A stretch of DNA of 23,535 nt from Chara braunii (lineage: Eukaryota; Streptophyta; Charophyceae; Charales; Characeae), in assembly GCA_003427395.1 (NCBI GenBank), contig BFEA01000065.1:1593467-1617001 (forward strand). The letters run 5' to 3'. The notes under the pieces are model-generated. The model saw nothing but the letters and a program-made list of their open reading frames with translations, was not told where the DNA came from and ran no database searches. Position numbers and translations under genes: made by a program. Within the stretch, counting starts at the first letter, position 1. Every line of letters begins with the position of its first letter. This document shows positions 1 to 9,800 of this stretch, in pieces.

Positions 1-230
1 TTTCTTTCTCTTCTTTCTCTCCTCCTTCTTCTTCCTCTTCTTCCTCCTTACTCCCTCCTTCCTCCTTCCCTTCTCTCCCCTTTTCATCTCCTCCTTCCTC
101 CTCTTTACTTCCATTATCTTTGTCTTCCTCCTCTTCTTCACCATCTCCATCTCCCTCATCTCTCTCCCCTTCTCCTCCATCCTCTCTTACTTCATCTTCT
201 CTCCTCCATGGGTTACTCTAACTCTCCTCT
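1..230. repeat. Pyrimidine-rich low-complexity tract
   Basis: The plus strand is almost pure C/T with CTT, CCT and TCTC runs and only scattered purines. It ends where the first recognisable unit of the 91 bp array begins. No coding signal is visible. It may be flank outside the array or an eroded array edge. Confidence 0.85.
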
Positions 231-2885
231 TTCACTTATACACTAGGGGGTACTACTCCGATTCACTCATAGATGCTTCTTCATACAATCTTGGTAATTT
301 GGGAGCTTCAAACTTGTGACTTTTACACTCACACTAGTAGGTAGTACAGCGCTACACCCATGGATGCTTTTTGATGCAATCTTGGTAATTTCGGAGCTTC
401 AAACTTGTGATTTTCACACTTAGACTAGTAGGTAGTACATCGCTACACCCATGGATGCTTCGTGATGCAATCTTTGTGATTTGGGTTCTCCAAACTTGTG
501 TTTTTCACACTCACAGTAAAAGGTAGTGTAGCGCTTCACACATGGATGCTCCTTGAAGCAATCTTGGGGATTTGGGCTCTCCAAACTTGTGATTTTACAC
601 TCACTCTAATAGGTAGTACAACGCTACACCCATGGATGCTTCTTGATGCAATCTTGGTGATTTGGGAGCTTCAAACTTGTGATTTTCACACTCACACTAG
701 TAGGTAGTACAACGCTACACCCATGGATGCTTCGTGATGCAATCTTAGTGATTCAGGCTCTCCAAACTTATGCTTTTCATACTCACACTAGTAGGTAGTG
801 TAGCGCTTCATACATGGATGCTGCTTGAAGCAATCTTGGGGATTTGGGCTCTTCAAACTTGTGATTTTCACACTCACACTAGTAGGTAGTATAGCGCTTC
901 ACCCATGAGTGATCCATGATGCAATCTTGGTGATTTTGGCTCTCCAAACTTGTGATTTTCACACTCACACTAGTAGGTAGTGTAGCGCTTCACACATGGA
1001 TACTTCTTGAAGCAATCTTGGAGATTTGGGCTCTTCAAACTTGTGATTTTACACTCACACTAGTAGGTAGTATAGCGCTTCACCCATGGATGCTTCTTGA
1101 TGCAATCTTGGTAATTTGGGAGCTTCAAACTTGTGATTTTCACACTCACACTAGTAGGTAATACAACGATACACCCATGGATGCTTCGTGATGCAATCTT
1201 GGTGGTTCAGGCTCTCCAAACTTGTGTTTTTCACACTCACACTAGTAGATAGTGTAGCGCTTCATACATGGATGCTTTTTGAAGCAATCTTGGAGATTTG
1301 GGCTCTCCAAACTTGTGATTTTCACACTCACACTAGTAGGTAGTACAGCGCTTCACCCATGAGTGATCCATGATGCAATCTTGGTGATTTGGGCTCTCCA
1401 AACTTGTGATTTTCACACTCACAGTAGTAGGTAGTGTAGCGCTTCACACATGGATGCTTCTTAATGCAATCTTGGTGATTTGGGAGCTTCAAACTTGTGA
1501 TTTTCACACTCACATTAGTAAGTAGTACAGCGCTTCACCCATGAGTGATCCATGATGCAATCTTGGTGATTTGAGCTCTCCAAACTTGTGATTTTCACAC
1601 TCACACTAGTAGGTAGTGCAACACTTCACACATGGATGCTTCTTGATGCAATCTTGGTGATTTGGAAGCTTCAAACTTGTTATTTTCATACTCACACTAG
1701 TAGGTAGTACAACACTTCACCCATGAGTGATCCATGATGCAATCTTTGTGATTTGGGCTCTCCAAACTTGTGTTTTTCAGACTCACACTAGTAGGTAGTG
1801 TAGCGCTTCACACATGGATGCTTCTTGAAGCAATCTGGGGGATTTGGGTTCTCCAAACTTGTTATTTTCACACTCACACTAGTAGGTAGTACAGCGCTTT
1901 ACCGATGAGTGATTCATGATGCAATCTCAGTGATTTGGGCTCTCCAAACTTGTGATTTTCACACTCACACTACAAGGTAGTGTAGCGCTTCACACATGGA
2001 TGCTTCTTGCTGCAATCTTGGTGATTTGGGAACTTCAAACTTGTGATTTTCACACTCACACAAGTAGGTAGTACAACGCTTCACCCATGAGTGATTCATG
2101 ATGCAATCTTGGTGATTTGGGCTCTCCAAACTTGTGATTTTCACACTCACACTAGTGGGTAGTGTATCGCTTCACACATTGATGCTTCTTGATACAATCT
2201 TGGTGATTTCGGAGCGTCAAACTTGTGATTTTCACACTCACACTAGTAGGTAGTACAACGCATCACCCATGAGTGATCCATGATGCAATCTTGGTGAGTT
2301 GGGCTCTCCAAACTTGTAATTTTCACACTTACACTAGTAGGTATTGTAGCACTTCACACATGGATGCTTCTTGAAGCAATCTTGGGGATTTGGGCTTTCC
2401 AAACTTGTGATTTTCACACTCACACTAGTAGGTAGTACAACGCTTCACCAATGAGTGATCCATGATGCATCTTGGTGATTTGGGCTCTCCAAACTTGTGA
2501 TTTTCACACTTAAACTAGTAGGTAGTACAGCGCTGCACCCATGGATGCTTCTTGATGCAATCTTGGTGATTTGGACTCTCTAAACTTGTGATTTTCACAC
2601 TCACACTAGTAGGTAGTGTAGCGCTTAACACATTGATGCTTCTTGATGCAATCTTGGTGATTTTGGAGCTTCAAACTTGTGATTTTCACACTCACACTAG
2701 TAGGTAGTATAGCGCTGCACCCATGGATGCTTCTTGATGCAATCTTGGTAATCTGGGTTCATCAAACTTGTGACTTTCACACTCATACTAGTAGGTGGTA
2801 TAACACTACACCCATGATTGATCCATGATACAATCATGGTGACATGAGTTCTCCAAACCTGTAATTCTCACTCATACACTAGAGG
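231..2885 (+). repeat. ~91 bp satellite array, about 29 units, with 182 bp higher-order repeat
   Basis: The motif CAAACTTGTGATTTTCACAC recurs at 309, 400, 491, 582, 672 and 763, giving a 91 bp period. Each unit carries a TAGTAGGTAGT box, a GCGCTTCAC or CGCTACAC box, and a GATGCAATCTTGGTGATTTGG box. Units fall into types with ATGGATGCTTCTT or ATGAGTGATCCATGATGC. The second type occurs at 1359, 1541, 1723, 1905, 2087, 2269 and 2451, exactly 182 bp apart. Edge units at ~240 and ~2875 are diverged. Short open frames of 61-69 codons here only reflect the period and are not genes. Confidence 0.95.
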
Positions 2886-2899
2886 GAAGTGCACTACTT

Positions 2900-5876
2900 G
2901 CCTACTTAGACTCTTGTTTTCACTCGCGTAATAACATGTGATGTTCTGGATGATCTTTCCTTCATGTGCATGTGTTTTTCGTTAGTCTAGGCACTCATTG
3001 TCATGTTGCTACTTGGTGTAATATTCCGGATGATCTTCCTTCTATGTGCATGTGATTTTCGTTTAGGTCTAACATTTCTTTGTCATGCTCCTACTTGGTG
3101 TAATACTCTGGACGATCTTCCCCCTATTTGCATGTGATTTCCATCTAGTTCTAACATCTCTTTATCTTGTTCATACTTGGTGTATGTTCCGGATGATCTT
3201 TTTGTTCATGTACATGTGTCTTTCATTAGTCTAGCATCTCTTTGTCCTGTTCATACTTGGTGTGATGTTCTGGATGATCTTTCCCTTCATGTACATATGT
3301 TTTTCATTAGTCTAGCATCTCTTTGTCTTTTTTGTACTTGGTGTGATGCTCCGGATGATCTTTCCCCTATGAGCATGTGATTTTCATCTAGTTCTAACAT
3401 CTCTTTGTCATGTTCCTACTTGGTGTAATGTTCCGGATGATCTTCCACCTATGTGCTTGTGATTTCCATCTAGTTCTAACGTCTCTTTGTCTTGTTCATA
3501 CTTGGTGTGATGTTCCGGATGATTTTTGTCTTCACGTACATGTGTCTTTCATTAGTCTAGCATCTCTTTGTCTTGTTCATACTTGGTGTGACGTTCCAGA
3601 GGATCTTTCCCTTCATGTGCATATGTTTTTCATTAGTCTAGCATCTTTTTGTCTTGTTTATACTTGGTGTGATGTTCCAGATGATCTTTTCCTTCATATG
3701 CATGTGCTTCATTAGTCTAACCACTCATTGTCATGTTCCTACTTGGTGAGGTGTTCCGGATGATTTCCCTCTATGTGCATGTGCTTTCCATCTAAGTTAT
3801 AGCATCTTTTTGTCTTGTTCATACTTGGTGTCATGTTCCGGATGATCTTTTCCTTCATGTACATGTGCTTTTCATTAGTCTAGCATCTCTTTGTCTTGTT
3901 CATACTTGGTATGATGTTCCGGTTGATCTTCCTTCTATATGCATGTGCTTCCCTCTAGTTCTAACTTTTAATTGTCATATTCATATGCATTGTGATGTTC
4001 TGGATCTTACTTAGATGATCTCTCTTCTATATGCATGTGTTTTTCATTAGCTTTAGCCTCTCATTGTCATGCAAATTCTGATGTTCCGAATCTTACTTAG
4101 ATGATCTCTCCTTGTTGTGCTTGTACTCTCCACTAGTCTAGTCTCTCATTGTCAAGTTCATAATCCGGATCTTTACTTTATTGATCTTTTCTCCTTGTAC
4201 ATGTACTTTCCACTAGTCTAGGCTCTCCTTGTCAAGTTCGTATTCCGGATCGTTACTTAGTTAGTATCTTCTCTTTGTACATATGTTTTTCACTAGTTTA
4301 GTCTCTCTTTGTCAAATTCATGTTGGATGTGATGTTCCGGATCTTTACTTAGTTAATCTGTTCTCTTTTGTGCATGTGTTTTCACTACTCTAGCCTTTCA
4401 TTGTCAAGTTTATGTTTGATGTGAAATTTCGGATCTTTACTTTGTTGATCTCTTCTCCTTGTGCATGTGCTCTTCACTAGTCTAGTCTCTCATTGTCAAT
4501 TTTTTGTTCCGGATCTTTACTTAGTTAGTCTCTTCTCTTTGTGCATGTGTCTTTCACTAGTCTAGGCCTTCATTGTCAAGTTCATGTTCCAAATCTTCGC
4601 TTGGTTGAACTCTCTCCGTTGTGCATGTGCTTCCATTAGTCTAGCCTCTCATTGTCAAGTTTATGTTTGATGTGAAACTCCGGACCTTTACTTTGTTGAT
4701 CTCTTCTCCTTGTGCATGTGCTCTCCACTAGTCTAGTCTCTCATTGTCAAACTCATGTTGGATGTGAGGTGCCGATTCTTTACTTTGTTGATCTCTTCTC
4801 CTTGTGCATGTGTTCTCCACAAGTCTAGTCTCTCATTGTTAAGTTCATATTCCGGACCCTTACTTTGTTGATCTTGTCTCCTTGTGCATGTCCTTTCCAC
4901 TAATCTAGTCTTTCATTACCAAGTTCATGTTCCAGATCTTTACTTAGTTGGTCCCTTCTCTTTGTGCATGTACTTTCCACTAGTCTAGTCTTTCATTGTC
5001 AAGTTCATGTTCCGGATCGTCGCTTGGTTGAACTCTCTCCTTTGTACATGTGCTTCCACTAGTCTAGCCTCTCATTGTCAAGTTTATGTTTGATTTGAAA
5101 TTCCGGATCGTTACTTTGTTGATCTCTTCTCCTTGTGCATGTGCTCTCCACTAGTCTAGTCTCTCATTGTCAAGGTCATATTCCGGATCTTTACTTAGTT
5201 AGTCTCTCCTCTTTGTGCATGTGTCTTTCACTAGTCTAGTCTTTCATTGTCAAGTTCATGTTCCGGATCTTTGCTTGGTTGAACTCTCTCCTTTGTGCAT
5301 GTGCTTCCACTAGTCTAGCCTCTCATTGTCAAGTTTATGTTTGATGTGAAATTCCGAATTTTTGCTTAGTTGATCTCTACTCTTTCTGCATGTGTTTTCC
5401 ACTAGTCTAGTCTTTCATTGTCAAGTTCATGTTCCAGATCTTTGCTTAGTTAGTCCGTTCTCTTTGTGCATGTACCTTCCACTAGTCTAGCCTCTCGTTG
5501 TCAAGTTCAGGTTCCGGATCTTTACCTAGTTGATCTCTTCTGTTTGTGCATGTGCTTCCACTAGTCCAATCTCTCATTGTCACGTTCAAGTGTGATGTGA
5601 TGTTCCAGATCCTTACTTAGTTAATCTCTTCTCCTTGTGCATGTGTTTTCCACTAGTCAAGCCTCTGGTTCTCAAGTTCGAGTGTGATGTGATGTTCCGG
5701 ACTATACTTAGTTAGTCTCTTCTCTTTGTGCATATGCCTTCCACTAGTCTAGCCTCTCATTGTCAAGTTCATGTTTGATACAATGTTCCGGATGTTGTTT
5801 AGATAATCTTCTTTTCTATGAGCATGTGTTTTTCATTGATCTAGCTTATCATTGTCATGTTCGTGCATAATATTCC
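2900..5876 (+). repeat. ~80-92 bp tandem array, outer and inner subtypes (left arm)
   Basis: The outer subtype (to ~3985) has ACTTGGTGTGATGTTCCGG with ATGATCTTTCC and TCTAGCATCTC; ACTTGGTG falls at 3011, 3093, 3175, 3255, 3336 and 3418, an 81-82 bp period. The inner subtype (~3986-5876) has GATCTTTACTTAGTTGATCT, CTTGTGCATGTG, CCACTAGTCTAG and CATTGTCAAGTTCATG, with ~80 bp units and longer units carrying an extra TTTGATGTGAAAT. Transition units near 3925-4150 are distinctive. Homology to the right-hand array stops sharply at ~5876. The open frames at 3177-3380 and 3410-3715 follow the repeat period and are not called as genes. Confidence 0.95.
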
Positions 5877-5960
5877 AAGATATACTTATTCAATCTCTCA
5901 CTATGGGGCGGGTGGTCGACGTTTGGTAAGTGCTACGGGGAGCTGATTTGATTAAGAGGT

Positions 5961-5961
<1 letters not shown>

Positions 5962-5998
<37 letters not shown>

Positions 5999-6146
5999 TG
6001 CTGAGGAAAAAAAGCATAATTAAAAAAAAACTGATACTGCTATGGGCCTTTTTAATTATGTTTTTTTTTTTTTTTGTTTTGGTTGTGACGGACCTTTCTT
6101 TCTCTCTCTCTCTCTCTCTCTCTCCCTCTCCCCCCCCCCCCCCCCC
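5962..6146. repeat. Homopolymer and CT microsatellite cluster
   Basis: A run of 36 T (5962-5997) is followed by a second T run (6061-6075), a CT tract (about 6098-6130) and a C run (about 6130-6146). It directly precedes duplication copy 1. The matching copy at 20.5 kb has an equivalent T-run plus CT cluster on the same side. Apparent open frames through this stretch are low complexity. Confidence 0.95.
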
Positions 6147-6150
6147 TCCC

Positions 6151-7329
6151 TTTTCCTCCTTCCTCTTCTAGACCTCTCTTCCCCCCCTCCTTTTAATCAC
6201 CTTGCCTTCTCTCTCCCTCTCTCCCGTTCCCTCACTAGGCATATGAATAACCCTTTTCCCCTTTCTTGGAAAACGTTGCCAGGGCACGGACGGTAAACGA
6301 AATCAGACTTCACTTGGTGGAGAAAGAGGGCAAGGGGAGGATAGTCGGTCCCTTATACCACCAAGGAGGCAAAAGAGAAGGGACGGTTGAAAAAGTGGGA
6401 GAAAGACGGAATCCGGAAGATAACTTAAGATGAAAGTGAGGTAAGTTTGACTCAACCATTTTCCCGACTACATGACTATGAGACGAGAATGGGCTGATTG
6501 AGCATCAAGAGGGAACAAAGAGCAGCCAAAGGATTTGAAAAGATAGGCATGTGGGAAGGGCTATGTGTTGACCCCCAACGGGGGATTGTATGGATCTTCT
6601 TGCCTGTGTGGGATTGTGCAGGTGAGTGATGGCTAGAAATGCCTTGAGCGGGATAGGGGCGAGAGGAACTGGGCACCAAGAGTGAAAGGGAAGAGGGACA
6701 AAGGGGCTATGAAACCCTTGACATAGAGCCAACCCACGGAAATGACTTTTGCGCTTGAGGACTTTGAGTGTAAATGAGAGTGCAATCGTACCAAGGAAAT
6801 TGTGATGTTATGTGTGCATGCATATGAGGACCCCGAAAAGACTAAGGGGCCTACTTCAATAAGGAAAACAACAAATTGTGAGACCCGACGGATGCGTAAG
6901 GGCGAGGAGGAGGACGGCTCCGCCACACCCCGATGACGCCATATAGCCACATTGCTTAGGGAAATGGTGCGTGGCCTAAGGATGACGCTCAGCCTACGCA
7001 CAAGAGAAGAGAAACACTCAAAGAATCCTTGGACTGCCTGCGTATTGGAAGGAGCAATTGCATGAGAACACAACAAAGAATCAAAAAAAAAAAATCAGCG
7101 TTGCGGAACAATCAGCGAGACTACCACCGGGCGTGAGGGTTGAGCTACATCCCCCAATGTCAAAGCTCTGCCGCGCAATGACCCACCCCCATCCATCTCA
7201 AAGCACTAGCTGGGGGTGACCCTGGGACGAATGGCCCGCGCCCTAAGCATGAGTGTAGGCGGGCCGAGCCAACTGGGACCCGCAGTGGGATCGACTAACA
7301 CTCGAAAATCTATCGGGGTTAGGCCCTAC
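6151..7329 (+). repeat. Direct duplication copy 1 (~1.18 kb), left side of core
   Basis: This block is closely similar to 20499-21603 in the same orientation, starting just after a CT/C-rich tract and ending at GGGGTTAGGCCCTAC. Differences are mostly substitutions and small indels; the main one is about 74 bp present here (roughly 7156-7231) and absent from copy 2. The interior is purine-rich on the plus strand up to ~6800 and GC-rich after 7100. It sits 0.3 kb inside the left arm, as copy 2 sits ~0.5 kb inside the right arm. It could be a repeat family member or part of the element itself. Confidence 0.9.
6633..7076 (-). CDS. Unrecognised 147-codon open frame within duplication copy 1
   Basis: I do not recognise this protein. 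The frame is Ser/Leu/Val-rich, with residues such as LSNVAIWRHRGVAEPSSSS and QFVVFLIEVGPLVFSGSS followed by a Cys/His-containing stretch. The same residues appear in copy 2, where the frame is interrupted by a CGA-to-TGA nonsense change and a small indel. Conservation could simply reflect recent duplication of DNA. No signal peptide, catalytic motif or domain is evident. Chance openness in a strand depleted of stops is quite possible, so this is a weak call. Confidence 0.2.
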   Translation of the reverse strand: MLCSHAIAPSNTQAVQGFFECFSSLVRRLSVILRPRTISLSNVAIWRHRGVAEPSSSSPLRIRRVSQFVVFLIEVGPLVFSGSSYACTHNITISLVRLHSHLHSKSSSAKVISVGWLYVKGFIAPLSLFPFTLGAQFLSPLSRSRHF

Positions 7330-8331
7330 GAAAATGGTGGAGGTGACAGGCATGGGGTTAAATTGACCCTTGCGATTCCAACGGGGGCGCCCGACGCATT
7401 GACGTGTACACAACCCAAGATAAGGAAAATGAACTTGTGTTTGCTCTTTCCCTTGTGAAAAATCAGATTTGAGAGTGGTTGGGCGCATGGCATGGCCAGG
7501 CCTGGAGGTATAACATGCATGCTATGCACTTGATCAACCGTTCCTTTAAGGAATGGCTCTAACCCTCCTTCGTCCGGTGCTGGTGTTCGCCAGTCCGGAG
7601 AAGCCTTGGGCAAGTCGCAGGTCGACCGTTCCTCTTCGTATGAAATAAGGCCTCCGGTTACCTGGCAGGCGATTGGTGCTTGGCTTAGGCCAGGTTCCAA
7701 TGAAAATCCCGCGGCGGAGTGATCCGACCAAACGGGTGCCCTTCTCTCTTCTTCTTTGAGCCCAGTGAGCTCATGCACTTTGCACTTTTTTTTTTAAATG
7801 CTTAAAGGAACCAACATGAACACAATGGGTCATCAAGAAAGAACAATCCTACCCTATGAAAGGACAGACAAGTGAAGAGAAGGGAAATGAAGGGAGTTGC
7901 AAGACTCCAAGGAAAACTAGCTCATCCTTGAAGATTCTCACGAGAAGGAACCAACCACTATGTATGAAAGTAGGGGGGATGACACTTATTGTCCTGAGAG
8001 AAAATCTGTGAGTTATGGGTAGGAAGCGCTGGGTGCACCAAGGGAATGACACTTGTACTATGTGTGTCCCACTTGGGACTTGTGTTTGCATGATGGGATT
8101 CGAGCGTCCTGCCTTTTCGGAAGGAAAGGATTGGTATGCACCGGCCAGTGCGGGTTGCTAAACGTCGTTCTCTTTTGTAGGCTGCCGTGTGTTCATATGT
8201 GGAGGTCAGGCCACCGAGTTGTCGGACGGGAGTTTGTCACGTCGGTTGATTAGTAGCATTTTCGTTCAAGTGATGACGGGCTTCGGCTCGATGATTTGCT
8301 GGACAGGGTGTGAAATCTCCTCAGGCGAGGC
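7330..8331. other. Unassigned single-copy stretch, GC-rich 7380-7780
   Basis: No gene can be supported. From about 7380 to 7780 the sequence is GC-richer than its surroundings and open in several frames on both strands, including a 150-codon minus frame ending at 7326 that runs into duplication copy 1. This is what high GC and few stops would give by chance. From 7790 to 8331 there is mixed sequence with no repeats or recognisable protein. The GC-rich piece may be organelle-derived, but I cannot confirm that. Confidence 0.4.
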
Positions 8332-9551
8332 TTAGCCTGTTGGCTGGCGGAGGGAGTACCACTGCATGCGAATGTTAACGTCGTTGATAAACTCCTCATC
8401 GCTAATTTTTATGTGATCTGTTAATTCATATTTGTTTTACTCTTTACACTTTTTTTTTCTATCCTCGTCGTTCCCGGTCTTGTCGTCAAGCACATCCATT
8501 TCACTCGATTTTAACTTCACATATTCGTTGTAAATGCACTTGAAATTATTCTCAATTCATTCTACCAACAAATTTTTTATATTAATTTCATCCTTTTTAA
8601 TTTTTATCCACATTGGTTGAACGTTTTTAACCAGACATAATCCAATGTACTCTGTTTCTGATTTTTCTCTCTCATTGTCACATTCTGTGACATTTGAGTT
8701 GCGCTTCGCAGTGAGGAGTTCTTAACACTACTGGCGCGTGCGTTGTTTACATCCTTCCGTTGGGGCGCCTTCTAAACTCTTCAATGTTCATATAAATATG
8801 TCATCGCCGAGGTCCTCAATATTGACCTTCACTACCCTCAATCATTTCAAACTTATTTATTATCTCGTGAAATATAGGATCAAGCATTTTCGACACAGTG
8901 TTTCTATCATGTTTGGTTACCCGTATGAATAATATAAGTTGTTCGAGCACAATGTACTCCTCGTCATCAACCACAAAAATATGCAAATTATTTATGTTAT
9001 TAAAAATTTAAAAGGTTTCGGTTTTAACTGAGACAAACACAAGGCCTCAACGGTCTCCTGCTGGAGAATTTTACAATCTTCGGATATTGTGAGATCATTA
9101 TTTTTTATAGTTATCTGCATTTTTTTTTCTTAATTCGGGATAATTATATTCATCGATAATGCTTGTCTTGACCAACCTTCGTACCATTGTCTTATCAGCC
9201 TTATCCTGTTCATAAATCTATGAAAATACGTCCTTCGCTTTTTACTTTTATGTACTCTTGATGTGTTATTTGATGGTATGTCTACAGTTAGATCCTTCAA
9301 GTTATTATCCAACCTATCGATAACCGCTTTTGCATTGCTTATGTTTGACATATTCACACTCAATGTGCTTTCAAATGAATATCTAAATCAAATTATTCAG
9401 GAATCCTTGTTTTCAACATATCGATCTCATTCTTTGTTATATATCAATTTGTAAACTTCATCACTTTTTCAACAGCCGCCTCAGCTGGGTTTACGAAATT
9501 CTTTTTATTTCCTGCTTTCGGCATAATTTTTTCACTTCGTGCATCGTCATT
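8332..9551 (-). pseudogene. Decayed AT-rich protein gene, unknown family
   Basis: Successive minus-strand frames read like hydrophilic protein, broken by stops and frame changes: 9443-9551 (includes NKKNFVNPAEAAVEKVMKF); 9130 to ~9384, the longest clean piece, with a basic block (SKKRRTYFHRFMNRIRLIRQ); 8992-9120 (ISEDCKILQQETVEAL); 8816 to ~9007 (LHIFVVDDEEYIVLEQL); and 8332-8721 with stops at 8557 and 8437 (VKNVQPMWIKIKKDEINIK, ISDEEFINDVNIRMQW). Frames run in one direction with balanced amino-acid use, unlike random AT-rich DNA. I see no recognisable domain. Breaks use TGA and TAA plus frame changes, so an alternative genetic code would not rescue it. Part of an unknown large element or an old host gene are both possible. 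Confidence 0.55.
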
Positions 9552-9623
9552 TCACGAACATTATATACCAGTAAGCATTCACAAGTCATATTTTTTATAC
9601 TTCTTCTGATTAAGTTTCGCACT

Positions 9624-9760
9624 AATATGTGCTTCTCCACGCTCCACCACTTCTCCATTGATTTTTCAAAACTAATCTTAAAACACCATGAGCAACTGGG
9701 TGTTGAGGTCCGAAATTGAAAGTCAAATTTTTTACTTTTTGTGATAAAGTTTCATAATAC
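9624..9760 (-). pseudogene. nad7: Nad7 / NDUFS2-like N-terminal fragment (complex I 49-kDa subunit), frameshifted
   Basis: Seen: the minus strand encodes [20 protein letters not shown], the hallmark near-N-terminal motif of the Nad7/NuoD/NDUFS2 family, a core quinone-site subunit of respiratory complex I. A one-base change in an A run near 9661-9665 shifts the frame; the next frame then reads [12 protein letters not shown], which is the expected continuation. Similarity stops there, before the usual GLLHRGTEKLIEYK segment. About 45 of roughly 400 family residues are present. No start codon or targeting peptide is clear, as a GA/CT microsatellite lies just upstream. It is either a nuclear copy of mitochondrial DNA or a decayed nuclear exon. 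Confidence 0.85.
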
Positions 9761-9800
9761 ACATCCATATAATGCAAAGAAACAAAAAAAAAATACACAA

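Noticed and set aside
498-1161. Two 69-codon plus-strand frames with nearly the same protein
   Set aside because: They are phased products of the 91 bp repeat (two units plus one base keeps them open by chance); no start context or conservation beyond the repeat.
3177-3715. Repetitive Cys/Asp/His-rich open frames
   Set aside because: The 81 bp outer-subtype unit is divisible by three, so frames persist through it; inner-subtype units break the frame.
7326-7778. 150-codon minus-strand frame
   Set aside because: GC-rich sequence open in several frames on both strands; no motif, and it runs across the duplication boundary.
8332-9551. Alternative genetic code rescuing the broken frames
   Set aside because: Both TGA and TAA occur as breaks and several breaks are frame changes, which reassignment cannot fix.
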